A stretch of 64,000 nt of DNA from Fimbriimonas ginsengisoli Gsoil 348 (GCF_000724625.1 NZ_CP007139.1:2418001-2482000), one strand, 5' to 3'; shown: positions 25,226 through 36,804, numbered from the stretch's first letter. Numbers and translations: made by a program. Notes: a model not told the origin generated them from the sequence alone.

Positions 25226-26653
25226 GTGACTCTCGACGACCTGCTGACCCTCCTTCACGGCTGTCCGCTCGTTGCTTCCGTTCAGGCCAGCGAAGGGTCG
25301 CCGGTGGACGACCCGGAGACCCTGCTGAAGCTCGCCCGCGCCAGCACCTTGGCCGGCGTTCGCCTGCTTCGGCTTCAGGGCGCTCGAAATATCCGCGCTA
25401 TTCGCCGCGGAACCGGTGTGCCGGTGATCGGGCTAATCAAGCGGACCTATCCTGACAGCGACGTGTACATCACCCCCACGATCTGGGAAGTCGACGAAGT
25501 GATCGACGAAGGGGCCGAGGTCGTGGCGCTCGACGCCACCGCTCGCCACCGATCCGGGGACGCGCTTCTGGGCGACCTTATCGCCCATGCCCACAGCCGC
25601 GAAGCGCTCGTTTTGGCCGACATCGACACCGTCGAGAACGCCGTGGCGGCCGTTGCCGCGGGCGCCGACATGGTGAGCACGACCCTGGGCGGCTACACCT
25701 CCGAGCGGGCGGCCACCACGGGCGCGGATCTGGAGTTGCTTAGGCAGACGATCGCCGCCGTGACGGTTCCGGTTTTTGCGGAGGGGCGCTATGCGCACCG
25801 CTGGGAGATCGATGCGGCATTGCGCATCGGTGCGGCAGGCGTGATCGTCGGCGGAGCCCTCAACGATCCCGTGAAGCAGACCCGGGCCCTCATGCCGGTC
25901 CGATTCGAGGGGGACAAGGTTGGCGCGGTCGACATCGGAGGCACCTGGCTCCGCTTCGGAACCTTTACCTCCGACTGGAAGCTTATCGAGGTGGAGAGAA
26001 CTCCTAATCCGCCCAAGCGGGAGGAGCGCCTGCAATGGATCCGCGACCGGATTCAGGCGAGCGGCGTTCATCGGGTTGGGGTTAGCACCGGCGGTATCGT
26101 CGATCCCCGGACCGGGTTGGTTTGGAAGGCCAAGGAATATCTGATGGCAGACCACGTCGGCATCGTCTTTAGCGAGGAGACGTTGGGGATTCCGACGTTC
26201 GCTATCGGCGACGGCCACGCAACTGCGTGGGGTCACGCCAATCTACCGCGCTTCGCCGGGCGGCGAGTGGCAACCCTCGCGATCGGCACCGGGCTCGGCG
26301 CGGGCTTCGTTCAGGAAGGGAAGATTTGGGCTGGCCGGCGTGGCGAATATCCCCGGGTGAACGACTTGCCGGCACCGGGCGGCAAAACGTACGAGGAGTT
26401 GCTCGGCGGTATTCACATCACCAAAGAGCCGACCCAAGAAGCGGAGGCTCGCGCGATCCTCGCGCTCGAATCCGCGTTAAAGGCGGTGAGCGATCTGTAT
26501 TTCCCCGACGACATCGTTATCGCCGGCTCCGTCGGCCTCAGCCCCTGGCTCGCGCCTCATCTACACCGATTGGGCGCGATCCCGTCGCCGTTCGACCACG
26601 ACGCCGGTCTCTACGGCGCCGCCGCGGTTGCCTTGTTCCCACCCCCGCTGTAA
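25226..26653 (+). CDS. Fused N-acetylmannosamine-6-P 2-epimerase (NanE) and ROK kinase
   Basis: A 475-residue two-domain protein. Residues 1-225 are NanE-like: GLIKRTYPDSDVYITPT with Lys72, GADMVSTTLGGYT, and VFAEGRYAH with Glu186. Residues 230-475 are a ROK sugar kinase: AVDIGGTWLRFGTF (phosphate loop, 235-248), VGVSTGGIVDPRTG and IGTGLGAGFV. The zinc-binding Cys motif of many ROK proteins is missing. Together they would phosphorylate N-acetylmannosamine and epimerise it to GlcNAc-6-P. GTG start. Activity on sialic acid-derived sugars is inferred from families, and no sialidase or aldolase is nearby. Confidence 0.88.
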   Translation: MTLDDLLTLLHGCPLVASVQASEGSPVDDPETLLKLARASTLAGVRLLRLQGARNIRAIRRGTGVPVIGLIKRTYPDSDVYITPTIWEVDEVIDEGAEVVALDATARHRSGDALLGDLIAHAHSREALVLADIDTVENAVAAVAAGADMVSTTLGGYTSERAATTGADLELLRQTIAAVTVPVFAEGRYAHRWEIDAALRIGAAGVIVGGALNDPVKQTRALMPVRFEGDKVGAVDIGGTWLRFGTFTSDWKLIEVERTPNPPKREERLQWIRDRIQASGVHRVGVSTGGIVDPRTGLVWKAKEYLMADHVGIVFSEETLGIPTFAIGDGHATAWGHANLPRFAGRRVATLAIGTGLGAGFVQEGKIWAGRRGEYPRVNDLPAPGGKTYEELLGGIHITKEPTQEAEARAILALESALKAVSDLYFPDDIVIAGSVGLSPWLAPHLHRLGAIPSPFDHDAGLYGAAAVALFPPPL

Positions 26654-26662
26654 GGATGTAGG

Positions 26663-27529
26663 ATGCTCGGCTATCACGCAAACATGGCAGTCGCGGTTGC
26701 TCATGCAACTCCGTACCTGGCGGGAGACGATGAGGCATTAAAGGAATTCACCTATGCCGCCGGCCGACTGGGCGTGCGCCAAGAGTTATATACCGTCCTC
26801 TTCAACCGGTCGGGTGTGCTTGCCAAAAATCGGCGGCAATGGTTCCAGTACCTGCGGGATCACGGCGGAAAGCGTGCCTTCTTAGCCGTTTTGCCGAAGC
26901 AAGCGGATTACTGGGAGATCCCCTTCAACCACGCCTTTACCGGAAATCACAATTGGGCGGTTTGCATCGAAACCGAAGATCGACCCAATTATTGGCACCT
27001 TCGCATTAATTCTTCCTATTCGGCCAATCCGTCCGAAGAACAGGTCGAGACCGGTCGGGAAATTCCCAGTCCAAGGCCGGGAGAAGAGAGGATCGAGCTC
27101 CACTGGGGATTGTTCCTCGCGGACCGCGAACACGTCTTTGTGAGGGGGAAGCTTGCCGCTTGCGAGCAGCAATTGAATACGTTGTTGACTGACCTTATTC
27201 TGTTTTGCGCCGAAAACGAATTGGAGGAATGGCGTAGCGTATTCGTTCGGTCATTGTCGATATTGGAATCCAAAATCGACCTCCCCATCATGGAAATGGG
27301 TCGCTACTTTCCATCGCGGGGATACAGCCCTCGCGTACAAAGACTTCTCTATTCGGCATTGGGCGCGGATGTTCTGGGTGGAATGGACTCGTGGAACGAT
27401 CAGTATTTTCAAAACCAGGAGGTTAAGGCACGTTTTGATGCCCTTTCGTCGCGCATCGGGCCGGCCGTCGTGGAAGCCATCGTAGTTGCGTTGGATCAAT
27501 TCGAACCGTCGTCGGGTGTCACTCTCTAA
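26663..27529 (+). CDS. Hypothetical protein
   Basis: A 288-residue soluble protein with no signal peptide or membrane helix. No motif is recognised. It has a conserved-looking middle (WEIPFNHAFTGNHNWAVCIETEDRPNYWHLRINSS) and a helical C-terminal half. The start is nine bases after the NanE-ROK stop, so the two may share an mRNA, though its function need not be related. Codon use is slightly more AT-rich than neighbours. Confidence 0.7.
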   Translation: MLGYHANMAVAVAHATPYLAGDDEALKEFTYAAGRLGVRQELYTVLFNRSGVLAKNRRQWFQYLRDHGGKRAFLAVLPKQADYWEIPFNHAFTGNHNWAVCIETEDRPNYWHLRINSSYSANPSEEQVETGREIPSPRPGEERIELHWGLFLADREHVFVRGKLAACEQQLNTLLTDLILFCAENELEEWRSVFVRSLSILESKIDLPIMEMGRYFPSRGYSPRVQRLLYSALGADVLGGMDSWNDQYFQNQEVKARFDALSSRIGPAVVEAIVVALDQFEPSSGVTL

Positions 27530-27576
27530 TTGTGAGGCTGGGGTCCGGATGGCCCCGGAATGCTACACTCCCTTAG

Positions 27577-29250
27577 ATGAGTTTCTCCGTCCAAGTGACG
27601 CCTGACCTGGTCGCGCTGGAACCCGGTGCGACGACTCCGATCAGCATCGTGGTCGTGAACAAGGGGACCGAGGCCGATCGATTTGAGATGGAGATCGACG
27701 GGATCGACGCCGAATGGAAGGCGGTTCCGGTCGGGGTTTTTGGCGTCGACGCCGGGGAAACCCACTCGGAAAAGGTCTTCTTCAAGCCGCCGCGAGCAAG
27801 CGAAAGCCTGGCCGGCAACTACCCGTTCGTTGTACGCCTCCGGTCGTTGGTTTCAGGCGAGTCGAAGACCGTACAGGGGGTGGCGCAGGTCAAGCCGTTC
27901 CACCATCTTTCCATGGAGGTCGACCCGAAGAAGGGGTTCATCTCCCCCACCCGCAAGCAAAACGTCTTCGACGTGACTCTGGTCAATCTTGGAAACACGG
28001 AGCACACCCTCCAATTGCTCGGGAACGATCCCGAGGATGCGTGCGCCTACGAATTCGATCAAGAGCAGGTGACGATTGGCGCGGGGCAGCAACGCGACGT
28101 GGAGCTCGTAGCCGACCCGGTGAAAAAGCCGATCTTTGCGAGCGGCCGGCTGATCGGTTTCACGGTTACCGGTCGAAGCGTTTCAACTCCGTCGGTGGGG
28201 GTCTCCGCGCAGGCCCAGCTCGAACAGCGCCCACTGGTTACTCCGACCTCGATCGCGGTGCTCGTATTACTGGGACTGCTGTTCAGCGCTTGGTTCTTGA
28301 TGATGCCGAAGCCCCCGACGATCACCTTTGGGGTAACGCCCCAAAAGGCGATGCGCGGCGACACCGTCACCATCAACTGGAACGCCGAACATGCCAAGCG
28401 GATCGTCATCCGCGCGGGCGACCAGGAGATTTACGACGGCACCGAGCTTCAAAAGCAGATGGCGTACCAGGTCACCACACCCGGCGTGATCCGGTTCGTG
28501 GCGGAGGCGAGCGACGGGGAACGAAAACACGAAGAAACCCAGCAGGTGACGGTGGGAACGCCCGCTCCGATCCCCCCTCCCCAGATCACGTCGTTAGATG
28601 CCAATCCGAAACGAGTCAAACTCGGTGAGCCGTTCGTGATGAAGTACTCCCTCAGCGACAGCGTCTCGGAGGCGGTACTCGAACCGACCGGCGAAGCGAT
28701 CGATCGTGTGCTGAACGAACGGGAGATCACCCCCACCCGATCCGGCGAAATCAAATACACCTTGGTCGCCAAGAACTCGGCCGGCGAGGTCGCGCGAAAG
28801 AGCTTTACCGTCTTCGTGCGGGACGAGAGCGATGCGCGAATCCTCGACTTTCATCCCAGCGCCAAAGTCGTCCCCGCGAACGACGGCCACGTAACGCTCA
28901 CCTGGCAGGTCGTCAACGCGGTCCGGCTTGAAATAAAGGTCGAAGGAAGTCGCACCGACGTGGTGACCCCAACCACCGGCAGCCAAGATTACGTGATTAC
29001 CGGCAAGACGACGTTTACGTTGACCGCGACCGACTCAAAGGGTAGAAAAGCCACCGCCCAAACCACTGTTACCATGGAACCTCCTGCCGTGCCTTCTTCG
29101 ACCGGAATAACCTCCACCGCAACGGGAACGGAAGCCGGCGGGGCGGGAACCGAGACCACCGGCGGGACCGCTGGGGCCACGACCACGACCGGAGGAACGG
29201 CAACAACCGGCACTGCCACAGGGACCGGCACGACCGGTGGCCACCGATGA
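27577..29250 (+). CDS. Membrane-anchored multi-beta-domain protein
   Basis: A 557-residue protein with no N-terminal signal. Residues 1-215 contain two immunoglobulin-like units with the COG1470-type pattern (LEPGATTPISIVVVNKGTEADRFE and NVFDVTLVNLGNTEHTLQL). One membrane helix follows at about 226-244. Residues 245-500 hold three more beta units (TITFGVTPQKAMRGDTVTINW and similar), and the end is a Thr/Gly/Ala-rich low-complexity tail. Topology with the first domains in the cytosol is possible. Its stop overlaps purH by four bases (ATGA). Function unknown. Confidence 0.75.
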   Translation: MSFSVQVTPDLVALEPGATTPISIVVVNKGTEADRFEMEIDGIDAEWKAVPVGVFGVDAGETHSEKVFFKPPRASESLAGNYPFVVRLRSLVSGESKTVQGVAQVKPFHHLSMEVDPKKGFISPTRKQNVFDVTLVNLGNTEHTLQLLGNDPEDACAYEFDQEQVTIGAGQQRDVELVADPVKKPIFASGRLIGFTVTGRSVSTPSVGVSAQAQLEQRPLVTPTSIAVLVLLGLLFSAWFLMMPKPPTITFGVTPQKAMRGDTVTINWNAEHAKRIVIRAGDQEIYDGTELQKQMAYQVTTPGVIRFVAEASDGERKHEETQQVTVGTPAPIPPPQITSLDANPKRVKLGEPFVMKYSLSDSVSEAVLEPTGEAIDRVLNEREITPTRSGEIKYTLVAKNSAGEVARKSFTVFVRDESDARILDFHPSAKVVPANDGHVTLTWQVVNAVRLEIKVEGSRTDVVTPTTGSQDYVITGKTTFTLTATDSKGRKATAQTTVTMEPPAVPSSTGITSTATGTEAGGAGTETTGGTAGATTTTGGTATTGTATGTGTTGGHR

Positions 29251-30776
29251 AGCGAGCGCTTCTTTCCGTAACCGATAAGACCGGCATCGTCGATTTCGCC
29301 CGATCGTTGAGCGAGCGTGGCTTCGAAATCGTAAGCACCGGCGGCACCGCCCGCGAAATACGGCAGGCGGGAATTCCCGTCGTCGAAGTTTCCGAGGTGA
29401 CCGGCTTTCCGGAGATGCTTGACGGCCGGGTGAAGACCCTTCATCCGATGATCCACGGCGGACTCTTGGGCGATGTACGCCTGGAATCGCATCGCGCCGC
29501 AATGCTGGATGCGGGCATCCAGCCGATCGAGGTCGTGGCCGTCAATCTGTATGCTTTCGAGAAGACGGTCTCCGAGCCTCACACGGCGGAGGAGGCGATC
29601 GAATCGATCGATATCGGCGGACCGGCGATGATTCGGGCGGCCGCCAAGAATCACGACAACCTCTTTGTCGTCGTAGATCCGGGCGATTACGGCCAAGTAT
29701 TGGCCGCGATCGACGCGGAAGACGCGTCGATCCGGCTTTCCCTGGCCGCGAAGGCGTTTCGACATACCGCGTTTTACGATTCGATGATCTCGCGTTACCT
29801 GACCAATGCGGCCGGCGAAAGCCCGTATTCCGACACCGTCACCGTGGGCTTACGGCAAGCCTCCCCGTTCCGCTACGGCGAGAACCCTCACCAGCGAGGT
29901 GCCCTCTATCACGATCCCCTCGGGCAGCCCGGCCTTTGCCGCGCTCGCCAGTTGTGGGGAATGGAGATGGGCTACAACAACTGGAATGACGCCGACGGAG
30001 CGTGGGAGCTCGTCGCGGATCTGCCCGGTACAGCTTGCGCCATCACAAAGCACGGCAACCCGTGCGGAGCCGCTGTCGCCGAAACGTACGGCGATGCGTT
30101 CCGCCTCGCTCGCGATTCCGACCCGATCTCCGCTTTCGGCGGCGTCGTCGCCATTAACGGCCTGCTGGATGAGGAAGCGGCCGAGGCGATGGTGGAGAAA
30201 GGAAATAAGCTCGACGTCGTCATCGCCACCGGCTTTACAGACGGGGCGCTTCGCATGTTTCAAGATCGTAAGGGTTGGGGACAAGAGGTTCGCCTCCTCG
30301 CCGCTCCGCTCCCCCCTTCCGAAGTTTCGGTCGGCTTCCGTTCGATTCGTGGGGGCGCTCTCGTTCAGGATACGGACGAGGATCCCGGGCTCGAGTGGCG
30401 CGTGGTTACCAAACTGGTTCCAAGCGAGGAGCAGATGGCGGCGCTTCGTTTTCTGTGGCGGGTGATTCCCCACGTGAAATCCAACGCCATCGTCGTAGGC
30501 TCCGCCGGCCGCCTCCGCGGAGTGGGTGCGGGGCAGATGAACCGGGTGCAATCGGTCCGTTTGGCCCTGGAACAAGCGGGCGAGACCGCCCGCGGGGGCG
30601 TTCTTGCCAGCGACGCTTTCTTTCCTTTCCCCGACAGCATCGAAACCGCCGCTGCCGCCGGGATCGCGGCCATCGTACAGCCCGGAGGCAGCAAGAAGGA
30701 CCCGGATGTGATCGCGAAGGCGGACGAGCTGGGGATCGCGATGTGTTTTACCGGCGTACGCCACTTCCGGCACTAA
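29247..30776 (+). CDS. purH: Bifunctional AICAR formyltransferase / IMP cyclohydrolase PurH
   Basis: A 509-residue enzyme performing the last two steps of de novo IMP synthesis. The N-terminal IMP cyclohydrolase domain shows LLSVTDKTGIVDFAR, IVSTGGTA and DGRVKTLHPMIHGG. The formyltransferase domain shows RYGENPHQRGALY, ITKHGNPCGAAV, DPISAFGGVVA and SNAIVVG, and the end has ASDAFFPFPDSIE. Length is complete. It is translationally coupled to the preceding unrelated membrane protein by an ATGA overlap. No other pur genes are in the window. Confidence 0.97.
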   Translation: MKRALLSVTDKTGIVDFARSLSERGFEIVSTGGTAREIRQAGIPVVEVSEVTGFPEMLDGRVKTLHPMIHGGLLGDVRLESHRAAMLDAGIQPIEVVAVNLYAFEKTVSEPHTAEEAIESIDIGGPAMIRAAAKNHDNLFVVVDPGDYGQVLAAIDAEDASIRLSLAAKAFRHTAFYDSMISRYLTNAAGESPYSDTVTVGLRQASPFRYGENPHQRGALYHDPLGQPGLCRARQLWGMEMGYNNWNDADGAWELVADLPGTACAITKHGNPCGAAVAETYGDAFRLARDSDPISAFGGVVAINGLLDEEAAEAMVEKGNKLDVVIATGFTDGALRMFQDRKGWGQEVRLLAAPLPPSEVSVGFRSIRGGALVQDTDEDPGLEWRVVTKLVPSEEQMAALRFLWRVIPHVKSNAIVVGSAGRLRGVGAGQMNRVQSVRLALEQAGETARGGVLASDAFFPFPDSIETAAAAGIAAIVQPGGSKKDPDVIAKADELGIAMCFTGVRHFRH

Positions 30777-30836
30777 ACACCGATTTCCCGTAACCTACGA
30801 ACCAAGTGGTATCGTCAAACGGACTAGGACCTGTAG

Positions 30837-31169
30837 ATGAAGAATCAAAATGATCTCATCGTTATGATCGTCGCGATCGTGCTCGGCATTGGCTTCAGCC
30901 TTGCCTTCTTCTTTATGAAGCGCGATCCGGTCGCTCCTGCCGCGCCCCAGCAAGTCGTCACAACCCCGTTGGCACTTCCTGGAGCGGATCCCGTGATGGG
31001 TAACAGCCTGTCGGGCGGCGGCACCGGTGGCGCAGGAGGCGGCGGGTTCGGAGGCTTCGGTGGCCCCGGCGGACCTGCCGGTCGCGGCGGCTTCGGAGGC
31101 AGTGCGCCGAAAGGTGCGAAAGGCGGCATGAACTTCCCGGGTTTGAATAAGCCTGGCAAGGGAATGTAA
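30837..31169 (+). CDS. Small membrane-anchored Gly-rich protein
   Basis: A 110-residue protein. Residues 6-26 form a single hydrophobic helix (IVMIVAIVLGIGFSLAFFF), followed by MKRDP, which favours an exterior or periplasmic C-terminal part. That part is dominated by Gly, Phe, Pro and Ala (GGGFGGFGGPGGP), probably disordered. No family is recognised. It lies between purH and the shape operon and has its own ATG with no clear ribosome site. Confidence 0.6.
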   Translation: MKNQNDLIVMIVAIVLGIGFSLAFFFMKRDPVAPAAPQQVVTTPLALPGADPVMGNSLSGGGTGGAGGGGFGGFGGPGGPAGRGGFGGSAPKGAKGGMNFPGLNKPGKGM

Positions 31170-31226
31170 GCCTGGCGCGCCTCTTAGGTTCGGTTAGGAC
31201 GTGCGGCGGGTAAACTCTGTGGGCCT

Positions 31227-33355
<2,129 letters not shown>

Positions 33356-33359
<4 letters not shown>

Positions 33360-33838
33360 ACGGGGTCAAGCTCTTCTTCGCGGCCATCGTCTGCCTCTGG
33401 CTCGCCGCGGGATGTCAGCAGAGCGTGGTGCCGTCGGTCACCATCGGCGGCGTGGTCCCGGACTTCCTGTTAGTGGCCGTCGGCTGCCTCTCTCTCTTTG
33501 GAAACCGGGTTGCCGGGTCGTTCATCGGTTTTGGGGCGGGAATCGTCCAGGGCGCGCTTGCCGGAGCGAATCTGGGAGCGTATGCTGTTTCCAGGATCTT
33601 GGCCGGTTTTCTTACCGGATGGTTCAATATGCTCGAGTTCGAATCGAACCCGGCGGTGGCATTTTTCGCGGTCGCGGCGGCGACCATTTTGGGCCAATTG
33701 CTGTTGATGTTCGCAGCCCCACCCTCGCAAATCATTTCGTTCCTCTTGGCTACAATAGGGTCAGCGATCTACAACGGCGTTCTCGCGATGCCTCTGTTTG
33801 TGCTGCTAAAGAAGGTGATCGATCCGCCAACCCGATAG
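33356..33838 (+). CDS. mreD: Rod shape-determining protein MreD
   Basis: A 160-residue polytopic membrane protein with four to five hydrophobic segments (VVPDFLLVAVGCLSLFG, FIGFGAGIVQGALAG and others). Position directly after mreC with a GTGA overlap and length support the assignment, since MreD sequences themselves are poorly conserved. The N-terminus has a GCQQ motif that looks like a lipobox, but is followed by more helices, so this is likely coincidental. PBP2 and RodA genes do not follow. Confidence 0.85.
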
Positions 33839-33860
33839 GGCCGGATCTCTCGGTGCCTGC

Positions 33861-35114
33861 ATGAGCCAACACATCAATATCCTCGAAATGGCGCGGCGTC
33901 AGCTAGCCGATGCCGCCCAGTATCTCGATCTCGACCGCGGTCTTCACCAGGTCCTCGCCACTCCCATCCGCACACTGATCGTGCGGTTCCCGGTCGTCAT
34001 GGACAACGGGGAGGTGCAAGTGTTTGAGGGCTACCGCGTCCAGCACAACGCCTCTCGAGGCCCCACCAAGGGAGGTATTCGCTATCACCCGGACGTCGAC
34101 GTCGAAGAGACCTCGGCGCTCGCGATGTGGATGACTTGGAAGTGCGCGGTTGCGAACATTCCGTTCGGCGGCGCGAAGGGTTCGGTCAAAGTCGACACGA
34201 AGCTTCTTAGCAAGCGCGAGCTCGAGAAGATGACTCGCCGGTACGTCACCGAGATCAACACGATGCTCGGCGAGCGGAGCGATATTCCCGCTCCCGATAT
34301 CGGTACTAACGCGCAGGTGATGGCCTGGATCATGGACACCATCTCCATGCAGGTCGGCCACACCGTGCCCGGCGTGGTGACCGGCAAGCCGATCGAGCTC
34401 GGTGGATCCGAGGGGCGTGTCGAGGCGACCGGTCGAGGCGTCGTCGTCACCATGGAAGAGGCCGCCAAAACGATTGGCTTGAATCTGAACGGCGCCAAAG
34501 TCGTCGTCCAGGGATTTGGCAACGTGGGCGCGACGGCGGCGAAGCTGGCGGAAGAAGCTGGCGCGACGATCGTCGGGATCAGCGACGCCATCGGGGGCAT
34601 CTACAACCCCAAAGGGCTTCCCGTTCACGAGCTATTCAACCGGTACCAAGGGCGCGACGGGGGCGTTCGTGAATATAAGGACGCCCAGGCGGTGTCCAAC
34701 TCGGAGCTTCTAGAACTCCCGTGTGACGTCTTGGTACCCGCCGCGATCGCCGCGCAGATCACCGGCGACAACGCCGACCGGATCAGAGCCAAGCTGATCG
34801 TCGAAGGAGCGAACGGCCCCTGCACCCCGGACGCGGACCATATCCTCTCCGACAAGGGAACCCTTGTCGTCCCCGATATTCTCGCCAACGCCGGCGGCGT
34901 GGTGGTGAGCTACTTCGAGTGGGTGCAAGACCTCCAGAACTTCTTCTGGGAGGAAAATGAGGTCAACAGCAAGCTGACCCGGATCATGCGCTCCTCCTAC
35001 GCCTCGGTGGAGAGCGCGATGAAGGTCCACAAGACCGACATGCGAACCGCCGCCCTCATCATCGGCGTCAAACGCGTCGCCGACGCGACGATCAAACGCG
35101 GGATATTCCCCTAG
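33861..35114 (+). CDS. Glu/Leu/Phe/Val dehydrogenase (glutamate dehydrogenase type)
   Basis: A 417-residue cytosolic enzyme interconverting glutamate and 2-oxoglutarate with NAD(P). The motifs RGPTKGGIRYHPDV, TWKCAVANIPFGGAKG with the catalytic lysine, PAPDIGTN and VVQGFGNVG (Rossmann) fit a hexameric glutamate dehydrogenase. GANGPCTPDAD and the C-terminal VSYFEWVQDLQNFFW are typical. It lies 22 bases after mreD, but with a separate metabolic role. The coenzyme preference cannot be read with certainty. Confidence 0.93.
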   Translation: MSQHINILEMARRQLADAAQYLDLDRGLHQVLATPIRTLIVRFPVVMDNGEVQVFEGYRVQHNASRGPTKGGIRYHPDVDVEETSALAMWMTWKCAVANIPFGGAKGSVKVDTKLLSKRELEKMTRRYVTEINTMLGERSDIPAPDIGTNAQVMAWIMDTISMQVGHTVPGVVTGKPIELGGSEGRVEATGRGVVVTMEEAAKTIGLNLNGAKVVVQGFGNVGATAAKLAEEAGATIVGISDAIGGIYNPKGLPVHELFNRYQGRDGGVREYKDAQAVSNSELLELPCDVLVPAAIAAQITGDNADRIRAKLIVEGANGPCTPDADHILSDKGTLVVPDILANAGGVVVSYFEWVQDLQNFFWEENEVNSKLTRIMRSSYASVESAMKVHKTDMRTAALIIGVKRVADATIKRGIFP

Positions 35115-35129
35115 CATCAATGGTGAAAT

Positions 35130-35215
35130 GGACCGCTGCTCTCCAGAGCGGCACTCCGAGCGAACGTAAGTTCGCGTCCGGAGGGGCCGGCCTGGAGACC
35201 AGCGGTCCGCTGGAG
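35130..35215. repeat. Inverted pair of family B repeats with a palindromic centre
   Basis: GGACCGCTGCTCTCCAGAGC is followed by GGCACTCC, then GCGAACGTAAGTTCGC, then an inverted B copy (GGCCTGGAGACCAGCGGTCC). It lies 15 bases after the glutamate dehydrogenase stop. The GCGAACGT core also occurs in the repeat at 42601. Confidence 0.8.
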
Positions 35216-35369
35216 CGGACGTGGGGGCCAAGGGGGAATGACGGGAATGCGTGTCGCACCCTTGCGGCAATCGTCTTCCATGCGTTAGAGTCATGCGTCG
35301 GTACCCTAAAAAGGAGGGGCCGTTGAAACCTTCGTGCCTCAGTGCGGATGCCGGAGTGGAGCCGTCCAA

Positions 35370-36305
35370 ATGCATCTCGTAGCGCGCCAAGCCACCGTCA
35401 ACGATTTCGAGGCCATGATGCGGCTTTGTCGCAATCATGGCGAGCCGGTCGACACAAACCGGAGAGAGTGGGATGCACTGTGGCAATCGGATTCCACGGT
35501 CGGGGTAGTCGTCGAAGATATTCTCTCGGATGAAAACCGGGAGAGGGCGCTGCTCGTTGGCGCATACCTCCCCGACTCATTCCTGCTCCGATGTATCGAA
35601 GCGATCGAGCCGTTCATCCTCTCAAAAATCGCCGACTACCCCTCGGCATTGGTACCCGCCCGCGAGTTCGGAGCGCTGAATGCCCGCGACGGAGTCAACC
35701 TGCTTGTTGCCTACATGGGATGGGAGGGACCGGACTACCAAGAGCCGCCCGCCCCCAACCTCCGCGCCGTCGTCGTCAACGCGTTTTCGGACCGGCATGG
35801 CGGGAACCGGCTGAAGTGGCTCCTGGGAGAAGTGGGCGGCCCTCAACTACTTGACCTCACCACCCGGGCGGGCTGCCGGATCTTGAACGATTACGCTCAG
35901 TGGGCGGAGGCGCACGGTATGGCAGACGCTCCCAAGCGCCCTTACCTCATGGGGATTTCTCGCGAATCCGCGTTGCAGGTCGAGAACCAGTGGATCATGC
36001 GGATGTTCACCTACTTCCCGCCTCGATTCCGCTTTACGGAGCCGCAACGCCGCATCCTCGCGCTGGCGCGAGAGGGATATACCGACGCGGAAATTGGGGC
36101 GGAAATCTCGGTCTCTCCGGATGCCGTGAAGAAGCGCTGGGGGGCGATCTACGCTCGGGTGGAAGAACAGTTTCCCCACCTCCTTCCGGAAAGCCCTCTT
36201 GGCGGCCGAGGAGCGGAGAAGCGGCGTGCGCTGCTCGCCCACTTGCGGGAGCGGCCGGAAGAGCTCCGACCGTACGATCGCAGCGTGGCGGACGCCGTTC
36301 GTTAG
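35370..36305 (+). CDS. Protein with C-terminal LuxR-type helix-turn-helix
   Basis: The protein has about 311 residues. The C-terminal segment (about residues 222-268), FTEPQRRILALAREGYTDAE then IGAEISVSPDAVKKRW, matches the LuxR/GerE HTH. The upstream 220 residues have no recognised domain but resemble a sensor or acyltransferase-like fold with VVVEDILSDENRERALLVGA. The ATG at 35370 is preferred to an upstream GTG at 35334. It stands alone between two repeats. A transcriptional regulator is likely, with an unknown signal. Confidence 0.7.
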   Translation: MHLVARQATVNDFEAMMRLCRNHGEPVDTNRREWDALWQSDSTVGVVVEDILSDENRERALLVGAYLPDSFLLRCIEAIEPFILSKIADYPSALVPAREFGALNARDGVNLLVAYMGWEGPDYQEPPAPNLRAVVVNAFSDRHGGNRLKWLLGEVGGPQLLDLTTRAGCRILNDYAQWAEAHGMADAPKRPYLMGISRESALQVENQWIMRMFTYFPPRFRFTEPQRRILALAREGYTDAEIGAEISVSPDAVKKRWGAIYARVEEQFPHLLPESPLGGRGAEKRRALLAHLRERPEELRPYDRSVADAVR

Positions 36306-36339
36306 TCAAGCCCGATTAAGGCAACGGGTAACCTTGTAG

Positions 36340-36356
36340 CGGGCGTTTGACGCCCG
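36340..36356. repeat. Small hairpin before fabZ
   Basis: CGGGCGT-TTG-ACGCCCG, ten bases before the TTG start of fabZ, in the 61-base gap after the LuxR-type gene. It could influence fabZ translation. Confidence 0.5.
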
Positions 36357-36366
36357 AGGCTGCCCA

Positions 36367-36804
36367 TTGGTCAAGATCGAAGAGATTCTAGAGTGTCTAC
36401 CGCACCGCTACCCGATGCTTCTCGTGGACCGCATCTTGGAGATGGACGAGGTGAACATGAAGTGCAGGGGGCTCAAGAACGTCACCATCAACGAGCCGTT
36501 CTTCCAGGGCCACTACCCCGGCCACCCCATCATGCCCGGCGTCCTGATCATCGAATCGATGGCTCAGGTCGGCGCGGCGCTTCTTCTCAAATCCCCCACG
36601 ATGTCCGGACGCATTCCGCTCATCGGTGCGATCGACAACGTGAAGTTTAAACGTCCCGTGGTCCCTGGGGACCAGCTTATTACCGACTGCGAAATTCTAT
36701 GGGTCCGCGCCGGCATCGGCAAGATGCGCAGCGCTGCCACCGTCGATGGCGATCTCGCCGCGTCGATGGAAATGACCTTCAAGCTTTTGGACAAAGGTCG
36801 CTAG
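36367..36804 (+). CDS. fabZ: 3-hydroxyacyl-ACP dehydratase FabZ
   Basis: A 145-residue hotdog enzyme that dehydrates 3-hydroxyacyl-ACP in fatty acid synthesis. LPHRYPMLLVDRILEMDE, the catalytic FFQGHYPGHPIMPGVLIIES and MAQVGAALL are unmistakable. TTG is the start, because the family begins just before the I-E-E-I-L segment. It is the first gene of fabZ-lpxA-lpxB, the order seen in many diderms, so it supplies acyl-ACP precursors for both membranes and lipid A. Confidence 0.95.
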   Translation: MVKIEEILECLPHRYPMLLVDRILEMDEVNMKCRGLKNVTINEPFFQGHYPGHPIMPGVLIIESMAQVGAALLLKSPTMSGRIPLIGAIDNVKFKRPVVPGDQLITDCEILWVRAGIGKMRSAATVDGDLAASMEMTFKLLDKGR

